Shown here in pieces: positions 19,557-29,238 of a stretch of 44,126 bases of DNA. Position numbers and translations under genes: made by a program. Source of the DNA: Nitrospira sp. (GTDB lineage Bacteria > Nitrospirota > Nitrospiria > Nitrospirales > UBA8639); the NCBI GenBank assembly GCA_011523385.1, contig WTGX01000030.1, forward strand, positions 1 to 44,126, read 5' to 3'. Numbering within the stretch: position 1 is the first letter of the stretch; every line of letters starts with the position of its first letter. Under the pieces are notes generated by a model that was not told the origin of the DNA, ran no database searches, and saw nothing but the letters and a program-made list of their open reading frames with translations.

Positions 19557-22088
19557 GTGCAACTCAAAAACTACCAGAAAAACGCTCTTGAGCAGTTGGA
19601 CCGATGGCTTGGGGCGCTCAAAGAAGCACACAAAGACGCGGCGGATGGTGAAGAGTTTTACGCGAGAAAGAAAAAACCTGTTCCCGAAGAATTGAAAAAC
19701 TATCCTCGTTCAGCTTGGCAGAGCCTGAAAGAGCAGAACGTTCTCCCCGGTATTTCAGACAACGGAACCCTTGCAATCCCCGACTACATTTCCCGAACCG
19801 GCACGTCCGGTGAACCCATCCCGCACGTCTGCTTGAAAGTGCCGACCGGCGGCGGCAAGACCCTTTTGGGCGTTGCCGCGCTTGAGCGTATCAAGCAGGA
19901 CGTGGGCTTCGTGTTGTGGATCGTGCCCACCAGGGCGATCTACGAGCAGACGCTCAAGGCTTTCAGGACCCGCGAGCATCCGTACAGGCAGATGCTTGAG
20001 AGGATTTCCGGCGGCAGGGTCAAACTGTTGCAGAAGGACGACCGCTTCACCCGGCAGGACGTCGAAAGCCGTCTCTGCATCATGATGCTGATGCTGCCGT
20101 CTGCCAACAGGCAAAGAGGAAAGGATTTTCTCAAAATATTCCGGGACAGCGGCAGCTACACGTCGTTTTTCCCCGAACAGGACGATTCAAGCGCCAACCA
20201 CGCGCTTTCAGAACGGTACCCCGACCTTGAGAAAAACAACGTCGCCGGCTCGGTGAAGCACAGCCTGATCAACGTGCTGAAACTGATCCGTCCCACGGTC
20301 ATTCTGGATGAGGCTCACAAGGCGTACGGGCCGAACGACAGGAATAATCGCGAGTTCGTCAAGTCCGTCAATCGACTCAATCCCCGCTTTGTGCTCGAAC
20401 TGTCCGCCACGCCCAGAATCGGCATCAGCAACATCCTGGTCAATATTTCGGGAACCGAGCTTCAAGCCGAGGAGATGATCAAGCTGCCGATAGAGATTCA
20501 CAGCTTCGGCAACTCGGACTGGAAACACACACTTGCCGAAACCCAGCGGAAATTACAGCAACTGGAAACTGAAGCGCAGAAACTGCAAACGCGGGAAAAC
20601 CACTACATCCGGCCCATTGCCCTGGTCAGGGTCCAGCGGACTGGCGGAGAACAACGGGGTAGAGGGAACATTCATTCGGAGGACGTGCGGGAGCATCTGG
20701 TCCGACAGCTTGCCGTACCGCAAGACCGGATCAGGGTGCAATCGTCGGAACAGAAGGAACTCGTTGGCGAGAACCTGCTTAGTGAAACAAGTCCCGTCCG
20801 CTGGATTATCACCAAGGATGCCCTCAAGGAAGGTTGGGACTGCGCGTTTGCCTACGTACTGGCTTTATTGGACAACACCACGGCGACCACGGCCATGACC
20901 CAGATGACCGGACGGATCATGCGACAGCCGCACGCGCGCAGAATTGAGTATAGCGATGCCCTGAACCGGTGCTATATTTATTGCTACAACACGGACGTGG
21001 GCAAAGCCGTCGACAAGGTGAAGGTCGGGCTGGAAAACGAGGGCCTGACTGGGCTTGGTAATTCCATCAGAGGCGATGGCGAAGGTGACGCGCCACAACC
21101 ACAAACCGTCAAGCGCCGTCCAAAATACAAGAAACTTCAGATCTTTCTCCCACAGGTTCTGCACAAAGAAGGTTGCAGGTGGCGTCCGATTGATTACGAC
21201 CGCGACATATTGGGCGCGATCGATTGGAGTGGAATCGATGTGGGCAAGGCAGTAAATCTGGACGACGATGACACGATTCGGGAGATCATCGCTACGGTTG
21301 ACGTTCAGGGTGAGAGACGTGTTTTCGACGAGGCCGTTGAGACCGGCGAACGGTTGCACCTTGATTATTTCGTCCGGCGGCTGACGGACGTGGTACCGAA
21401 CCCATGGCAGGCTGCTCGCATGGCAACGAATTTTCTCAAAAAACACACGGAATACGACGATTCAAAATTGCTGAACAACCGGATTCATCTTTCAGAGGTT
21501 TTGCGACAGAATATCAAGGAAGACCTGGACAAGAAAGCCGAGTCGGTTTTTCGCAGCAAGATCAAATGTGATGCGATCAGGTTTCACCTCGAGACCGACG
21601 AAGATCTGGATTATGAACTGAACAAGTCGTTTGAGGTTTTCGTGTCCAGCAGGGAAAGGTCCCTTCAGGGCGAACATGGTAAATCAATACAACAGAGTCT
21701 TTTTGAACCCGTGTATGAAAGCCATTTCAATGGACTCGAAAAAGATTTCGCGCTGTATCTGGACAAGAGTAACGCCATCTCCTGGTGGCACAAAATCGCC
21801 GCAAGGCAGCAGTATCATCTCCAGGGATGGAGACGACAGCGGGTCTATCCGGATTTCGTCGCCTGCAGACGGGGGGATGGAAGGCTTCTGATCCTCGAAA
21901 CCAAAGGCATTCACCTGAAGGGGAATGATGATACGGACTACAAGCAGAAACTGCTTGAGACTCTTGAAGCGGCGTACAACAAGGCCGTTGACAGGGGCGA
22001 AATGAGAGTCTGCGAGCCTCCCGCTGTTTTCAGAATGATGTTTGAGGATCACTGGAAAGAAGAGGCCAGCGCGCTTGTTGCGGAATAG
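19557..22088 (+). CDS. res: Type III restriction enzyme helicase-nuclease subunit (Res)
   Basis: An 843-residue SF2 helicase-nuclease. The Walker A is KVPTGGGKTLLG (96-102) and the DEAH box is VILDEAHKAYGP (D251-H254). ELSATPR is motif III, and TKDALKEGWDCAFAYVLALLD plus QMTGRIMRQPHARR form the C-terminal helicase motifs. A PD-(D/E)xK nuclease lies near the end (YPDFVACRR ... ILETKG: D766, E781, K783). It makes double-strand breaks with Mod after ATP-dependent travel. The start codon is GTG at 19557 and has no clear ribosome-binding site. The 5' end is duplicated, in diverged form, on the far side of hicBA. Confidence 0.93.
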   Translation: MQLKNYQKNALEQLDRWLGALKEAHKDAADGEEFYARKKKPVPEELKNYPRSAWQSLKEQNVLPGISDNGTLAIPDYISRTGTSGEPIPHVCLKVPTGGGKTLLGVAALERIKQDVGFVLWIVPTRAIYEQTLKAFRTREHPYRQMLERISGGRVKLLQKDDRFTRQDVESRLCIMMLMLPSANRQRGKDFLKIFRDSGSYTSFFPEQDDSSANHALSERYPDLEKNNVAGSVKHSLINVLKLIRPTVILDEAHKAYGPNDRNNREFVKSVNRLNPRFVLELSATPRIGISNILVNISGTELQAEEMIKLPIEIHSFGNSDWKHTLAETQRKLQQLETEAQKLQTRENHYIRPIALVRVQRTGGEQRGRGNIHSEDVREHLVRQLAVPQDRIRVQSSEQKELVGENLLSETSPVRWIITKDALKEGWDCAFAYVLALLDNTTATTAMTQMTGRIMRQPHARRIEYSDALNRCYIYCYNTDVGKAVDKVKVGLENEGLTGLGNSIRGDGEGDAPQPQTVKRRPKYKKLQIFLPQVLHKEGCRWRPIDYDRDILGAIDWSGIDVGKAVNLDDDDTIREIIATVDVQGERRVFDEAVETGERLHLDYFVRRLTDVVPNPWQAARMATNFLKKHTEYDDSKLLNNRIHLSEVLRQNIKEDLDKKAESVFRSKIKCDAIRFHLETDEDLDYELNKSFEVFVSSRERSLQGEHGKSIQQSLFEPVYESHFNGLEKDFALYLDKSNAISWWHKIAARQQYHLQGWRRQRVYPDFVACRRGDGRLLILETKGIHLKGNDDTDYKQKLLETLEAAYNKAVDRGEMRVCEPPAVFRMMFEDHWKEEASALVAE

Positions 22089-22124
22089 CGTGGAGCGCTT
22101 GAGGCGTCAAGACGGCATTCGATC

Positions 22125-22895
22125 ATGAAACGCATGGGGCATGGCTGGAATGTGTTTGCGGGGCCTATCGGAATAGGCTTGGGGTTTGCCCTGCTTGCTG
22201 TTCCCCTCCAGGCGGAAGCGCCGGACACCGTTCACGTGGGGACCTTTTCCCGCGCACAGGCAGGTGGGTCTTTTCCTGATTCCTGGAAGCCCCTCACGTT
22301 CCATAAGATCGACGAGCATACCGAATACTCGCTGGTGGAAGATGACGGGACCGTAGTCATCAAAGCCGTGAGCCGGGGCTCTTCCTCGGGGTTGACCCGG
22401 GAGGTGACCATCGACCCCAAGGTCTATCCCATTGTCGAATGGCGCTGGAAGATCGAGAACGTGTTGCACAAGGGCGACGTCACCACCAAGCAGGGAGACG
22501 ACTACCCTGCCCGGTTGTATATCACGTTCGCCTATGACGAGAGCAAAATCGGCTTTTTGGACCAGGCCCAATATGAACTGGCCCGGCTCCTCCACGGGCA
22601 GTATCCCCCGACCGGAGCCATCACGTACATCTGGGAGAGTCGAAGCCCGGTCGGGACGATGGTTCCCAATCCGTACACGGATCGCGTGCAAATGATCGTC
22701 CTTGAAAGCGGAGCGGACAAAATCGGACAGTGGGTGACCGAGTCGCGGAACATCTACGAGGATTATCAAAAGGCCTTCGGAGACGACCCGCCCCCGATTT
22801 CCGGGGTGGCCGTGATGACGGATACCGACAACACGCAGGAATCTGCCGTGGCCTATTACGGGGATATCACGTTCAAGAAAGCGGCGGGTGATTAG
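22125..22895 (+). CDS. DUF3047 domain-containing exported protein
   Basis: A 256-residue protein with a signal peptide (basic start MKRMGHGW, then GIGLGFALLAVPLQAEA). The domain is DUF3047: FHKIDEHTEYSLVEDDGTVVIKAVSRGSSSGLTREVTIDPK, VEWRWKIENVL, then LYITFAYD and GAITYIWES. The ending is ISGVAVMTDTDNTQESAVAYYGDITFKK. It resembles a carbohydrate-binding-like beta-sandwich, but no activity is known for the family. It starts 36 nt after res on the same strand. Since DUF3047 proteins occur widely outside restriction loci, this is probably chance adjacency at the island edge. Confidence 0.85.
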   Translation: MKRMGHGWNVFAGPIGIGLGFALLAVPLQAEAPDTVHVGTFSRAQAGGSFPDSWKPLTFHKIDEHTEYSLVEDDGTVVIKAVSRGSSSGLTREVTIDPKVYPIVEWRWKIENVLHKGDVTTKQGDDYPARLYITFAYDESKIGFLDQAQYELARLLHGQYPPTGAITYIWESRSPVGTMVPNPYTDRVQMIVLESGADKIGQWVTESRNIYEDYQKAFGDDPPPISGVAVMTDTDNTQESAVAYYGDITFKKAAGD

Positions 22896-22900
22896 CTAGG

Positions 22901-22944
22901 CTGTCGGGTTACGTTACGTTACGCTACGCTAACGCGACCTACGG
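22901..22944. repeat. Dispersed palindromic repeat, family B
   Basis: The repeat reads CTGTCGGGTTACGTTACG, TTACGCTACGCTAACG, then CGACCTACGG. It is the longest copy in the window, with extra TTACG units in the arm. It lies 5 nt after the DUF3047 stop and could serve as a bidirectional terminator hairpin for the converging genes. Confidence 0.75.
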
Positions 22945-23007
22945 GATCTGAGGTTCAATGCCGTTCCGAAAGAAGGCGAATCCGGATCACATGCCGACAA
23001 ACGGACT

Positions 23008-24222
23008 CTACCGTTTCCTGCCTTTGCGCCGGCGAATATATTCGTCCAGCAACGGAACTGCCAAGATATATTTGCCGTGCCGGTTTTTGAAGACCATGCC
23101 TTTGGCGAACAACGCAGCCAGCATCTGATTGACATGGCTACTGCTGAAAGCGTGCTTGGTAGATTTTGACTGCTCGACAATTTCCTGTACGGTGAATTCC
23201 CTGCCGCTGTTTTCTAAACACGAAATGATGTCAAGCAAGTCCCGTTGTCGGTCCGTTAGCTGTGCCCAGCGGCCTTCAAAAAAATCCATATCCAGCTTTC
23301 GGGAAATGCGCTCGACAAGATCTACGTCTTGCTCTTCCACAATCTGCGTGATGCCGACACGATAATCGTATAACTCCCTGCACCAGAATTGAATAAAATA
23401 CGGATAGCCGCCAGTGAGACTGTAAATTCCGCTAATGTTACCGTTAAAAAAATCTTGTATCTCATCAGGTTCGTTATCCAGCGGTTTCATGATTGCTTGA
23501 TGGGAATCTTCAGAGTTGAGATTGTCCAGAGCGACGACCCGGAACATACGCTCGGCATAGGTCCGAGACTCCACCAGTTTTGGAAACAACGTTGGTAGCC
23601 CGGTCAAAACCAGCATGAACGGTGCACCTTGACTTTGCAGGGAACTGAAGACATCTAGCAGCACGCCCAGAGGATATTCATTGTCCTTGCTTCGGTCCGC
23701 CAGATTTTGCGCCTCGTCCCAAGCGAATATGATCCCTTTTTTATTCGGCATGTTTTTCCGCATCAATTCCCAGGCGAGAAGCAAAATCCGTTTGATTTTG
23801 TCCGAAGTCAAACCAGGCTCATATTCAAACAACATTTTCATGGTTTGGTAATCAAAGCGGCGTATTTGGCGCTCTGGCGAGGCGGTAAACCCTGGGGGAG
23901 TCCGTTCATTAGAGGCATACTCCCAGGCACCGGAAAAGGTGTTCAAATCCGTCAGCAACCGGCGCGCAAGGTGGCCTTCGCTGACGGAAACCGCTTCGGA
24001 AATATCGCTACCTGCCCAAATCCAGCCGTTTTCGACGGCGTCTTTGCGAAGCGCTTCTTTCATCAGAACGGTTTTGCCGATGCCCCGGATACCGGTCAGA
24101 ACCATATTTTCCAAGACTGGATTTTGTTTCAAAAGGCGAGAGAATTCACTTCGTTCCTTATTGCGCCCGGCAAGATAAGGCGGAACATGAGCTGCACCAG
24201 GTCTGTATGGATTGTCTTTCAT
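23008..24222 (-). CDS. AAA ATPase with C-terminal winged helix (Orc/Cdc6-like architecture)
   Basis: A 404-residue ATPase. YLAGRNKERSEFSRLL precedes the Walker A GIRGIGKT (44-51). The Walker B is IIFAWDEAQNL (D169, E170), followed by a sensor-like FMLVLTGLPTLFPKL. The C-terminal part (from about 310) is a winged-helix DNA-binding region: LTDRQRDLLDIISCLENSGREFTVQEIVEQSK ... HVNQMLAALFAKGMVFKNRHGKYILAVPLL. The layout matches stand-alone AAA_16/Orc1-Cdc6-like ATPases found in many bacteria, often on mobile DNA. The upstream region is strongly AT-rich and carries a perfect palindrome. A role in defence, in mobile-element maintenance or in regulation are all open. Confidence 0.8.
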   Translation of the reverse strand: MKDNPYRPGAAHVPPYLAGRNKERSEFSRLLKQNPVLENMVLTGIRGIGKTVLMKEALRKDAVENGWIWAGSDISEAVSVSEGHLARRLLTDLNTFSGAWEYASNERTPPGFTASPERQIRRFDYQTMKMLFEYEPGLTSDKIKRILLLAWELMRKNMPNKKGIIFAWDEAQNLADRSKDNEYPLGVLLDVFSSLQSQGAPFMLVLTGLPTLFPKLVESRTYAERMFRVVALDNLNSEDSHQAIMKPLDNEPDEIQDFFNGNISGIYSLTGGYPYFIQFWCRELYDYRVGITQIVEEQDVDLVERISRKLDMDFFEGRWAQLTDRQRDLLDIISCLENSGREFTVQEIVEQSKSTKHAFSSSHVNQMLAALFAKGMVFKNRHGKYILAVPLLDEYIRRRKGRKR

Positions 24223-24239
24223 TAAGAAATTAATACAAA

Positions 24240-24267
24240 ATTATATAATATACTAAATTTAGTATAT
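24240..24267 (-). promoter_or_regulatory. AT-rich promoter region with perfect 20-bp palindrome
   Basis: On the minus strand a consensus TATAAT (24240-24245) lies 17 nt before the ATPase ATG. Just upstream, 24248-24267 is a perfect palindrome with half-site ATATACTAAA, placed between the -10 and the -35 position. I see no good -35, which fits a regulated promoter. The ATPase itself, with its winged helix, is a candidate binder. Confidence 0.5.
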
Positions 24268-24383
24268 GTAATAATTATACATAATTTCTGATTTATGGCA
24301 AGGATTTGGAGAATCTTCTCAAAAAAAATGATTTGGGGGCTGTTCGCAACCTGTCAAGCACCATGCCTTTCACACCAGCCTCC

Positions 24384-27300
24384 TTACAGCAAATTCGGGG
24401 AGAGCCAGCGTTCGACGACGGCCACGTCCATTTGCTTGCGCGCGGCGTAGTCCTTGACCTGATCCTGATCGATCTTTCCCACGGCGAAGTACTTGGCTTG
24501 GGGATGGGCGAAGTACAGGCCGCTGACCGACGCGGCCGGGACCATGGCATACGTTTCCGTCAGGTGGATGCCGGTGTGCCGTTCAGCTTCCAGCAGGTCG
24601 AACAGGGTCCGTTTTTCGGTGTGGTCCGGACACGCGGGATAGCCCGGAGCCGGCCGGATTCCCCGATAGCGCTCCCGGATCAGGTCCTCAGTGGACAGGC
24701 GTTCTTCTTCGCCGTACCCCCAGGCCTTGCGCACTTCCCGGTGCAGCCACTCGGTAAACGCTTCGACCAGCCGGTCGGCCAAGGCTTTGGCCATGATGGC
24801 GTTGTAATCGTCATGGTCTTTTTCGAAGCGCCCGCATAGGGCCTCGATTCCGACCCCCGTGGTCACCGCAAACCCTCCCACGTAATCCGGCAGCCCGGTC
24901 GACTTGGGCGCGATGAAGTCCGCCAAGGCGTAGTTGGCGTCGCCTTCCGGTTTTTCGTGTTGCTGCCGAAGGGCATGGAAGGTCGCCAGGACCTCCGAGC
25001 GCGACTCATCCCTATAGACTTCAATATCGTCGCCGACGCTGTTGGCCGGAAACAATCCGTACACCGCCTTGGCCGTAAGTAGCCGGTTGTCGAGTATTTC
25101 CTTGAGCAACCCCTGGGCGTCGTCAAACAGTTCTTTGGCTTTGGCTCCCACAACCGGATCTTCCAAAATTGCCGGGTATTTCCCCTTCAACTCCCACGTA
25201 TGGAAAAAGGGAGACCAGTCGATCACCGGCACCAGGTCGCTCAACGGCTGATCGTCGATCACCCGCGTTCCCAGAAAACCCGGGTTTGCCCGTTCCGACG
25301 TGTCCCAATCGATCGGGGTCCGCCGTTTCCGCGCCTCTTCCAGCGGCAACAACTTCTTCAAGGTTTTTTTGCCTTCATAGGCTTCGCGCGACTGCCGTTG
25401 TTGGCGCCTCACCTCCTCCACGAACCGGGGCTTATCGTCCTTACTCAACAGTTGCCGGACGACGTTCACGGCCAACGACGCATCCGTCACGTGCACGACG
25501 GGCTCGGAATAGCCCGGCGCGATCTTGACGGCCGTGTGGGCTTTGCTCGTGGTGGCGCCGCCGATGAGGAGGGGCACGTCGAAGCCCTGGCGGGCCATTT
25601 CTTTCGCGTTGTACGCCATCTCTTCCAACGACGGGGTGATCAGGCCGCTCAGGCCGATCATATCGACCCGCTCCTCCTGGGCTTTGGTCAGGATCTTTTC
25701 GCAGGGGACCATCACCCCGAGATCGATCACCTCGTAGTTGTTGCACCCCAACACCACACCCACGATGTTTTTCCCAATGTCATGGACATCACCCTTGACC
25801 GTGGCGAGCAGCACCCTGCCCTGGGACGTACTCCCCGAGGCTTCCTTTTCCTGCTCCATAAAGGGCAGCAGATATGCCACGGCTTTTTTCATGACCCGCG
25901 CGCTCTTGACGACTTGCGGCAAAAACATTTTGCCGGCCCCGAAGAGTTCTCCCACGACGTTCATGCCGTCCATCAACGGACCTTCGATGATCTTGAGCGG
26001 TTTGTCGTATTTTTGCCGGGCCTCTTCCACGTCGGCGTCGATGTAGTCCACGATCCCCTTGACCAGCGCATGCGAGAGCCTGGTTTCCACGGAGCCTTCA
26101 CGCCAGGCATAGGCTTTGACGGTCGCCTTGTCTTCCTGTTTCACGGTTTCGGCGAAATCGACCAGCCGCTCGGTCGCGTCGGGCCGGCGATTCAGCAGGA
26201 CGTCCTCGACCAGTTCCAGCAGGTCCTTGGGGATCTCCTCGTAAACGCCCAACTGGCCGGCGTTGACGATGGCCATGTCCAGCCCGGCCTGGATGGCGTG
26301 ATACAGAAACGCCGCGTGCATGGCCTCGCGCACGACGTTGTTCCCGCGGAACGAGAAGGAAATGTTGCTCACGCCGCCGCTGGTCTTGCAGTGCGGCAAC
26401 GTGGCCTTGATTTGCCGAACCGCCTCGATGAAATTGACCGCATAGTCGTTGTGCTCTTCGATGCCCGTGGCGACCGTCAGGATATTCGGATCGAAAATAA
26501 TGTCCTGCGGCGGAAGCGCCACGTCTTCCGTCAAAATCCTGTACGCTCTGGTGCAAATCTCGACTTTCCGGTCGATGGTATCGGCCTGCCCCGTTTCATC
26601 GAACGCCATCACCACCACGGCCGCGCCATACCGCCTGACCAGTTGGGCCTGTTCCTTGAACGTCTCCTCGCCTTCCTTGAGGCTGATGGAATTGACCACG
26701 CCCTTGCCCTGCACGCATTGGAGTCCGGCCTCGATCACCGACCACTTGGAACTGTCGATCATGATCGGCACGCGGCAAATATCGGGCTCCGAGGCAATGA
26801 GGTTCAGGAACCGCACCATGACGTTTTCAGAATCCAGCAGGGCTTCGTCCATGTTGACGTCGATGAGCTGCGCGCCTCCCTCCACCTGCTGCCTGGCCAC
26901 CGCCAGGGCTTCCTCGAACTGACCCTCGCGAATCAACCGGGAAAACTTCGGTGAGCCCGTGACGTTCGTGCGTTCTCCGACGTTCACGAAGTTCAGTTCT
27001 GGCCGGATCGTCAGGGGTTCCAACCCGCTCAACCTCGTGGCATGATCGGGTTCGATCACCGCATGAGGAGGAAAATCGCGCACCGCATCGGCAATCACGG
27101 CAATGTGCTCCGGCGTGCTGCCGCAGCATCCGCCCACGATGTTCAACCACCCGTTCCCGGCAAACTCCCGCAGGTCTTCCGCCATACGCTCCGGGGTTTC
27201 GTCAAACCCCCCGAAGGCGTTCGGCAAGCCCGCATTGGGATGACAACTGATGTACACCGGGGCCAATTTCGAGAGTTCCTCGATATAGGGACGCATTTGC

Positions 27301-28061
27301 TTGGCACCCAAGGCGCAGTTGATCCCGACGCTGAAGGGATTCGCATCCGCAATGGAATGCCAAAAGGCTTCAATCGTCTGTCCGGAAAGTGTTCGTCCGC
27401 TTTGATCGGTAATGGTCACGGACACCATGACCGGAATGGACAGCCCTTGTTCCTGGCGGTATTGGTCAATGGCAAAAAACGCGGCTTTCGCATTGAGCGT
27501 ATCGAAGATCGTTTCCACCAGCAGCAGGTCGCTCCCGCCCTCCACCAAGCCCAGCACCTGTTCGGCATACGCTTGTCGTAACTGTTCAAACGTCACCCCG
27601 CGAAACGCCGGGTTATTCACGTCCGGCGACATCGAGGCCGTCCGGTTGGTAGGCCCCAGCACCCCGGCCACGAATCGCGGCCGCGAGGGATCCTGGTTCA
27701 TGGCCGCGTCCGCCGCCTCCCGCGCCACCATCGCCCCGGCCCGGTTCAACTCGTACGCCAAATGCTCCATTTGATAATCGGCCATGGAGATGGCATTGGA
27801 GTTGAACGTATTCGTTTCGATCATGTCCGCGCCGGCTTCCAGGTATTCCCTGTGGAGCGAGCCGATCAGTTCCGGTTGGGTCAACACCAGCAGGTCGTTG
27901 TTGCCTTTCACGTCACAGGGATGCGCGGCAAACCGCTCCCCGCGAAAGTCCGCTTCCATCAGGTTCTGCTTCTGGATCATCGTGCCCATGGCGCCATCCA
28001 ACACGATGATTCGCCGGTGAAGCCGGTCTTTCAGTTCCTCGATGCGGGTTGTCGGACTCAT
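24384..28061 (-). CDS. metH: Cobalamin-dependent methionine synthase
   Basis: A 1225-residue full-length MetH. It transfers methyl from methyl-tetrahydrofolate to homocysteine through cob(I)alamin in the cytosol. Four modules appear in order. The homocysteine-binding barrel (1 to about 325) has [11 protein letters not shown] and the zinc-cysteine end [10 protein letters not shown]. The pterin-binding barrel (about 355-620) has [11 protein letters not shown]. The cobalamin cap and binding domains (about 645-890) have [12 protein letters not shown], where H760 is the cobalt ligand. The AdoMet-dependent reactivation domain comes last (from about 905), with [22 protein letters not shown] and the motif [20 protein letters not shown] strong promoter lies at 28158-28186, and the leader of about 90 nt contains a dispersed hairpin. 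I do not see a cobalamin or SAH riboswitch. Confidence 0.97.
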   Translation of the reverse strand: MSPTTRIEELKDRLHRRIIVLDGAMGTMIQKQNLMEADFRGERFAAHPCDVKGNNDLLVLTQPELIGSLHREYLEAGADMIETNTFNSNAISMADYQMEHLAYELNRAGAMVAREAADAAMNQDPSRPRFVAGVLGPTNRTASMSPDVNNPAFRGVTFEQLRQAYAEQVLGLVEGGSDLLLVETIFDTLNAKAAFFAIDQYRQEQGLSIPVMVSVTITDQSGRTLSGQTIEAFWHSIADANPFSVGINCALGAKQMRPYIEELSKLAPVYISCHPNAGLPNAFGGFDETPERMAEDLREFAGNGWLNIVGGCCGSTPEHIAVIADAVRDFPPHAVIEPDHATRLSGLEPLTIRPELNFVNVGERTNVTGSPKFSRLIREGQFEEALAVARQQVEGGAQLIDVNMDEALLDSENVMVRFLNLIASEPDICRVPIMIDSSKWSVIEAGLQCVQGKGVVNSISLKEGEETFKEQAQLVRRYGAAVVVMAFDETGQADTIDRKVEICTRAYRILTEDVALPPQDIIFDPNILTVATGIEEHNDYAVNFIEAVRQIKATLPHCKTSGGVSNISFSFRGNNVVREAMHAAFLYHAIQAGLDMAIVNAGQLGVYEEIPKDLLELVEDVLLNRRPDATERLVDFAETVKQEDKATVKAYAWREGSVETRLSHALVKGIVDYIDADVEEARQKYDKPLKIIEGPLMDGMNVVGELFGAGKMFLPQVVKSARVMKKAVAYLLPFMEQEKEASGSTSQGRVLLATVKGDVHDIGKNIVGVVLGCNNYEVIDLGVMVPCEKILTKAQEERVDMIGLSGLITPSLEEMAYNAKEMARQGFDVPLLIGGATTSKAHTAVKIAPGYSEPVVHVTDASLAVNVVRQLLSKDDKPRFVEEVRRQQRQSREAYEGKKTLKKLLPLEEARKRRTPIDWDTSERANPGFLGTRVIDDQPLSDLVPVIDWSPFFHTWELKGKYPAILEDPVVGAKAKELFDDAQGLLKEILDNRLLTAKAVYGLFPANSVGDDIEVYRDESRSEVLATFHALRQQHEKPEGDANYALADFIAPKSTGLPDYVGGFAVTTGVGIEALCGRFEKDHDDYNAIMAKALADRLVEAFTEWLHREVRKAWGYGEEERLSTEDLIRERYRGIRPAPGYPACPDHTEKRTLFDLLEAERHTGIHLTETYAMVPAASVSGLYFAHPQAKYFAVGKIDQDQVKDYAARKQMDVAVVERWLSPNLL

Positions 28062-28097
28062 TTCGTGAATCTCATCCTCAGGCTTCTTGGACTCTAT

Positions 28098-28127
28098 GTT
28101 GTTGGGTTACGCTACCCCGACCTACAT
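28098..28127. repeat. Family B repeat in the metH leader
   Basis: The repeat reads GTTGTTGGGTTACGCTACC followed by CCGACCTACAT. In the metH transcript it would form a hairpin in the 5' untranslated region, between the promoter and the ATG. Confidence 0.6.
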
Positions 28128-28157
28128 CTGTCGTTGCGATGTCCCGGAAAAGCAGTG

Positions 28158-28186
28158 ACTATACTGCTCCCGTCTTTAGCGGTCAA
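28158..28186 (-). promoter_or_regulatory. Predicted sigma-70 promoter of metH
   Basis: On the minus strand, TTGACC (-35) and TATAGT (-10) are exactly 17 nt apart. The expected start is near 28151, giving a leader of about 90 nt. Confidence 0.65.
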
Positions 28187-28233
28187 AATCTGCCAAGACT
28201 ATGATGCGGTCTCGATGGCGACATCTTTGTCTT

Positions 28234-28304
28234 TGTAGCTGCGCCATCTTATGGCGCTTTTTCTCTTAGCAGCCTCTCTTGCCGCATAAGATGCGGCAGC
28301 TACA
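28234..28304. repeat. Long imperfect hairpin (TGTAGCTGC repeat)
   Basis: The arms are TGTAGCTGCGCCATCTTATG (28234-28253) and, inverted, CATAAGATGCGGCAGCTACA (28285-28304). They are separated by about 30 nt and each contains its own small stem (CGCCATCTTATGGCG; GCCGCATAAGATGCGGC). It looks like a pair of inverted mobile-type repeats between metH and the next gene. No second pair was found in the window. Confidence 0.75.
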
Positions 28305-28394
28305 TTTGCAGAGAGGCCGCCAAAGCGGTATCAGGCATGGCTCGGGCTTTGACCTGATATGTCGCGTTACAAATGCCTCTACCGCCCCCCTTGC

Positions 28395-28423
28395 TTGACT
28401 CACCCTGAGTCCACGGTTAGGAT
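28395..28423 (+). promoter_or_regulatory. Predicted promoter of the exported protein at 28445
   Basis: TTGACT (28395-28400) and TAGGAT (28418-28423) are 17 nt apart. A short leader with AAGG ahead of the ATG follows. Confidence 0.6.
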
Positions 28424-28444
28424 GAAATGAATTAAGGCTGATTC

Positions 28445-29230
28445 ATGCACAACCTATGTTTCCGACCATTGCCCCTGTTCCTGCTCATGACCGTCTGCCT
28501 GACGGTCGTTTTTCCCACGGCCTCCCTGCAGGCCAAACCCTTTTTTGAGGACGGGTTTCTCGGGCTCACGCAAGAGGAAGTTCATGACAAACTTGGCACG
28601 CCCCACGCCATCCGTTCGAGAAAAGCCGCCCTTCGCGTGTTCAGTTATTATTCGCCCAAGGACTGGAAAAAATATTTCAGCAAGCTGGTGTCTCCCCAGA
28701 ACGGCGAGGACGTGTACACTTACTCGCGCAACGGTGTTCAAGTCCGCTATTCGTTTGTCTATAAACCGGATTTCCGCGAGGCCGTGGATTTTCCCACGTT
28801 GCACGTGAAACGGGTTGAAGTCGAATTCACGCCCAGTGTCCCGTTAAAAGCCATTCCCGCGCTGGTCAACGAATTCAACCCTTCCATCGGCCCGAAAGAC
28901 CCGGCGTTTCGATCGAATCTGTGGGTCCTGTTGTTCAAGGGCCCTCCGTCGAAGGCGGCGGAACTCGTGGTAGAGGAATGGGATAAGGAAGACGGGAAGT
29001 GGTCGCTGGCGTATCAATTATTTTCCGTGAACGGGATCCCGGACTACTTGACCGTGAATTCCTCCATCGACCGGTTGGAATTCACCGTCCAAAGCCTGTC
29101 GCGGATTCATCAGACCGGCCGGCATACCCATGAACCCATCATGAACCCCTACTCCCAGGAATTTGCCCAACGCCCCCCTGCACCTCCCAAACCCAAGAAA
29201 ACCATTCCGGTTCCGGTTTACGCCGAATAA
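28445..29230 (+). CDS. Exported protein with BamE/SmpA-like N-terminal motif, function unknown
   Basis: A 261-residue protein with a signal peptide (PLPLFLLMTVCLTVVFPTASLQA, cleavage expected after QA). Right after it, GFLGLTQEEVHDKLGTPHAIRSRKAALRVFSYYS follows the G-hT-EEV---LG-P pattern of BamE/SmpA-like small domains. The remainder has no motif I know, and the end is a proline/lysine tail (RPPAPPKPKKTIPVPVYAE). It is a periplasmic or outer-membrane-associated protein. A related short motif occurs in the gene at 29658. It is convergent with the next gene at a spacing of 8 nt. Confidence 0.7.
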   Translation: MHNLCFRPLPLFLLMTVCLTVVFPTASLQAKPFFEDGFLGLTQEEVHDKLGTPHAIRSRKAALRVFSYYSPKDWKKYFSKLVSPQNGEDVYTYSRNGVQVRYSFVYKPDFREAVDFPTLHVKRVEVEFTPSVPLKAIPALVNEFNPSIGPKDPAFRSNLWVLLFKGPPSKAAELVVEEWDKEDGKWSLAYQLFSVNGIPDYLTVNSSIDRLEFTVQSLSRIHQTGRHTHEPIMNPYSQEFAQRPPAPPKPKKTIPVPVYAE

Positions 29231-29238
29231 CCGCCCGT

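Noticed and set aside
24296-24383. Rho-independent terminator after metH
   Set aside because: The hairpin GAGAATCTTCTC with an A-run has the wrong orientation for the minus-strand transcript (T-run precedes the stem) and is weak.
28062-28445. Cobalamin or SAH riboswitch in front of metH
   Set aside because: I looked for B12-box-like and SAH-motif sequences in the leader and saw none; the structure present is a dispersed repeat.
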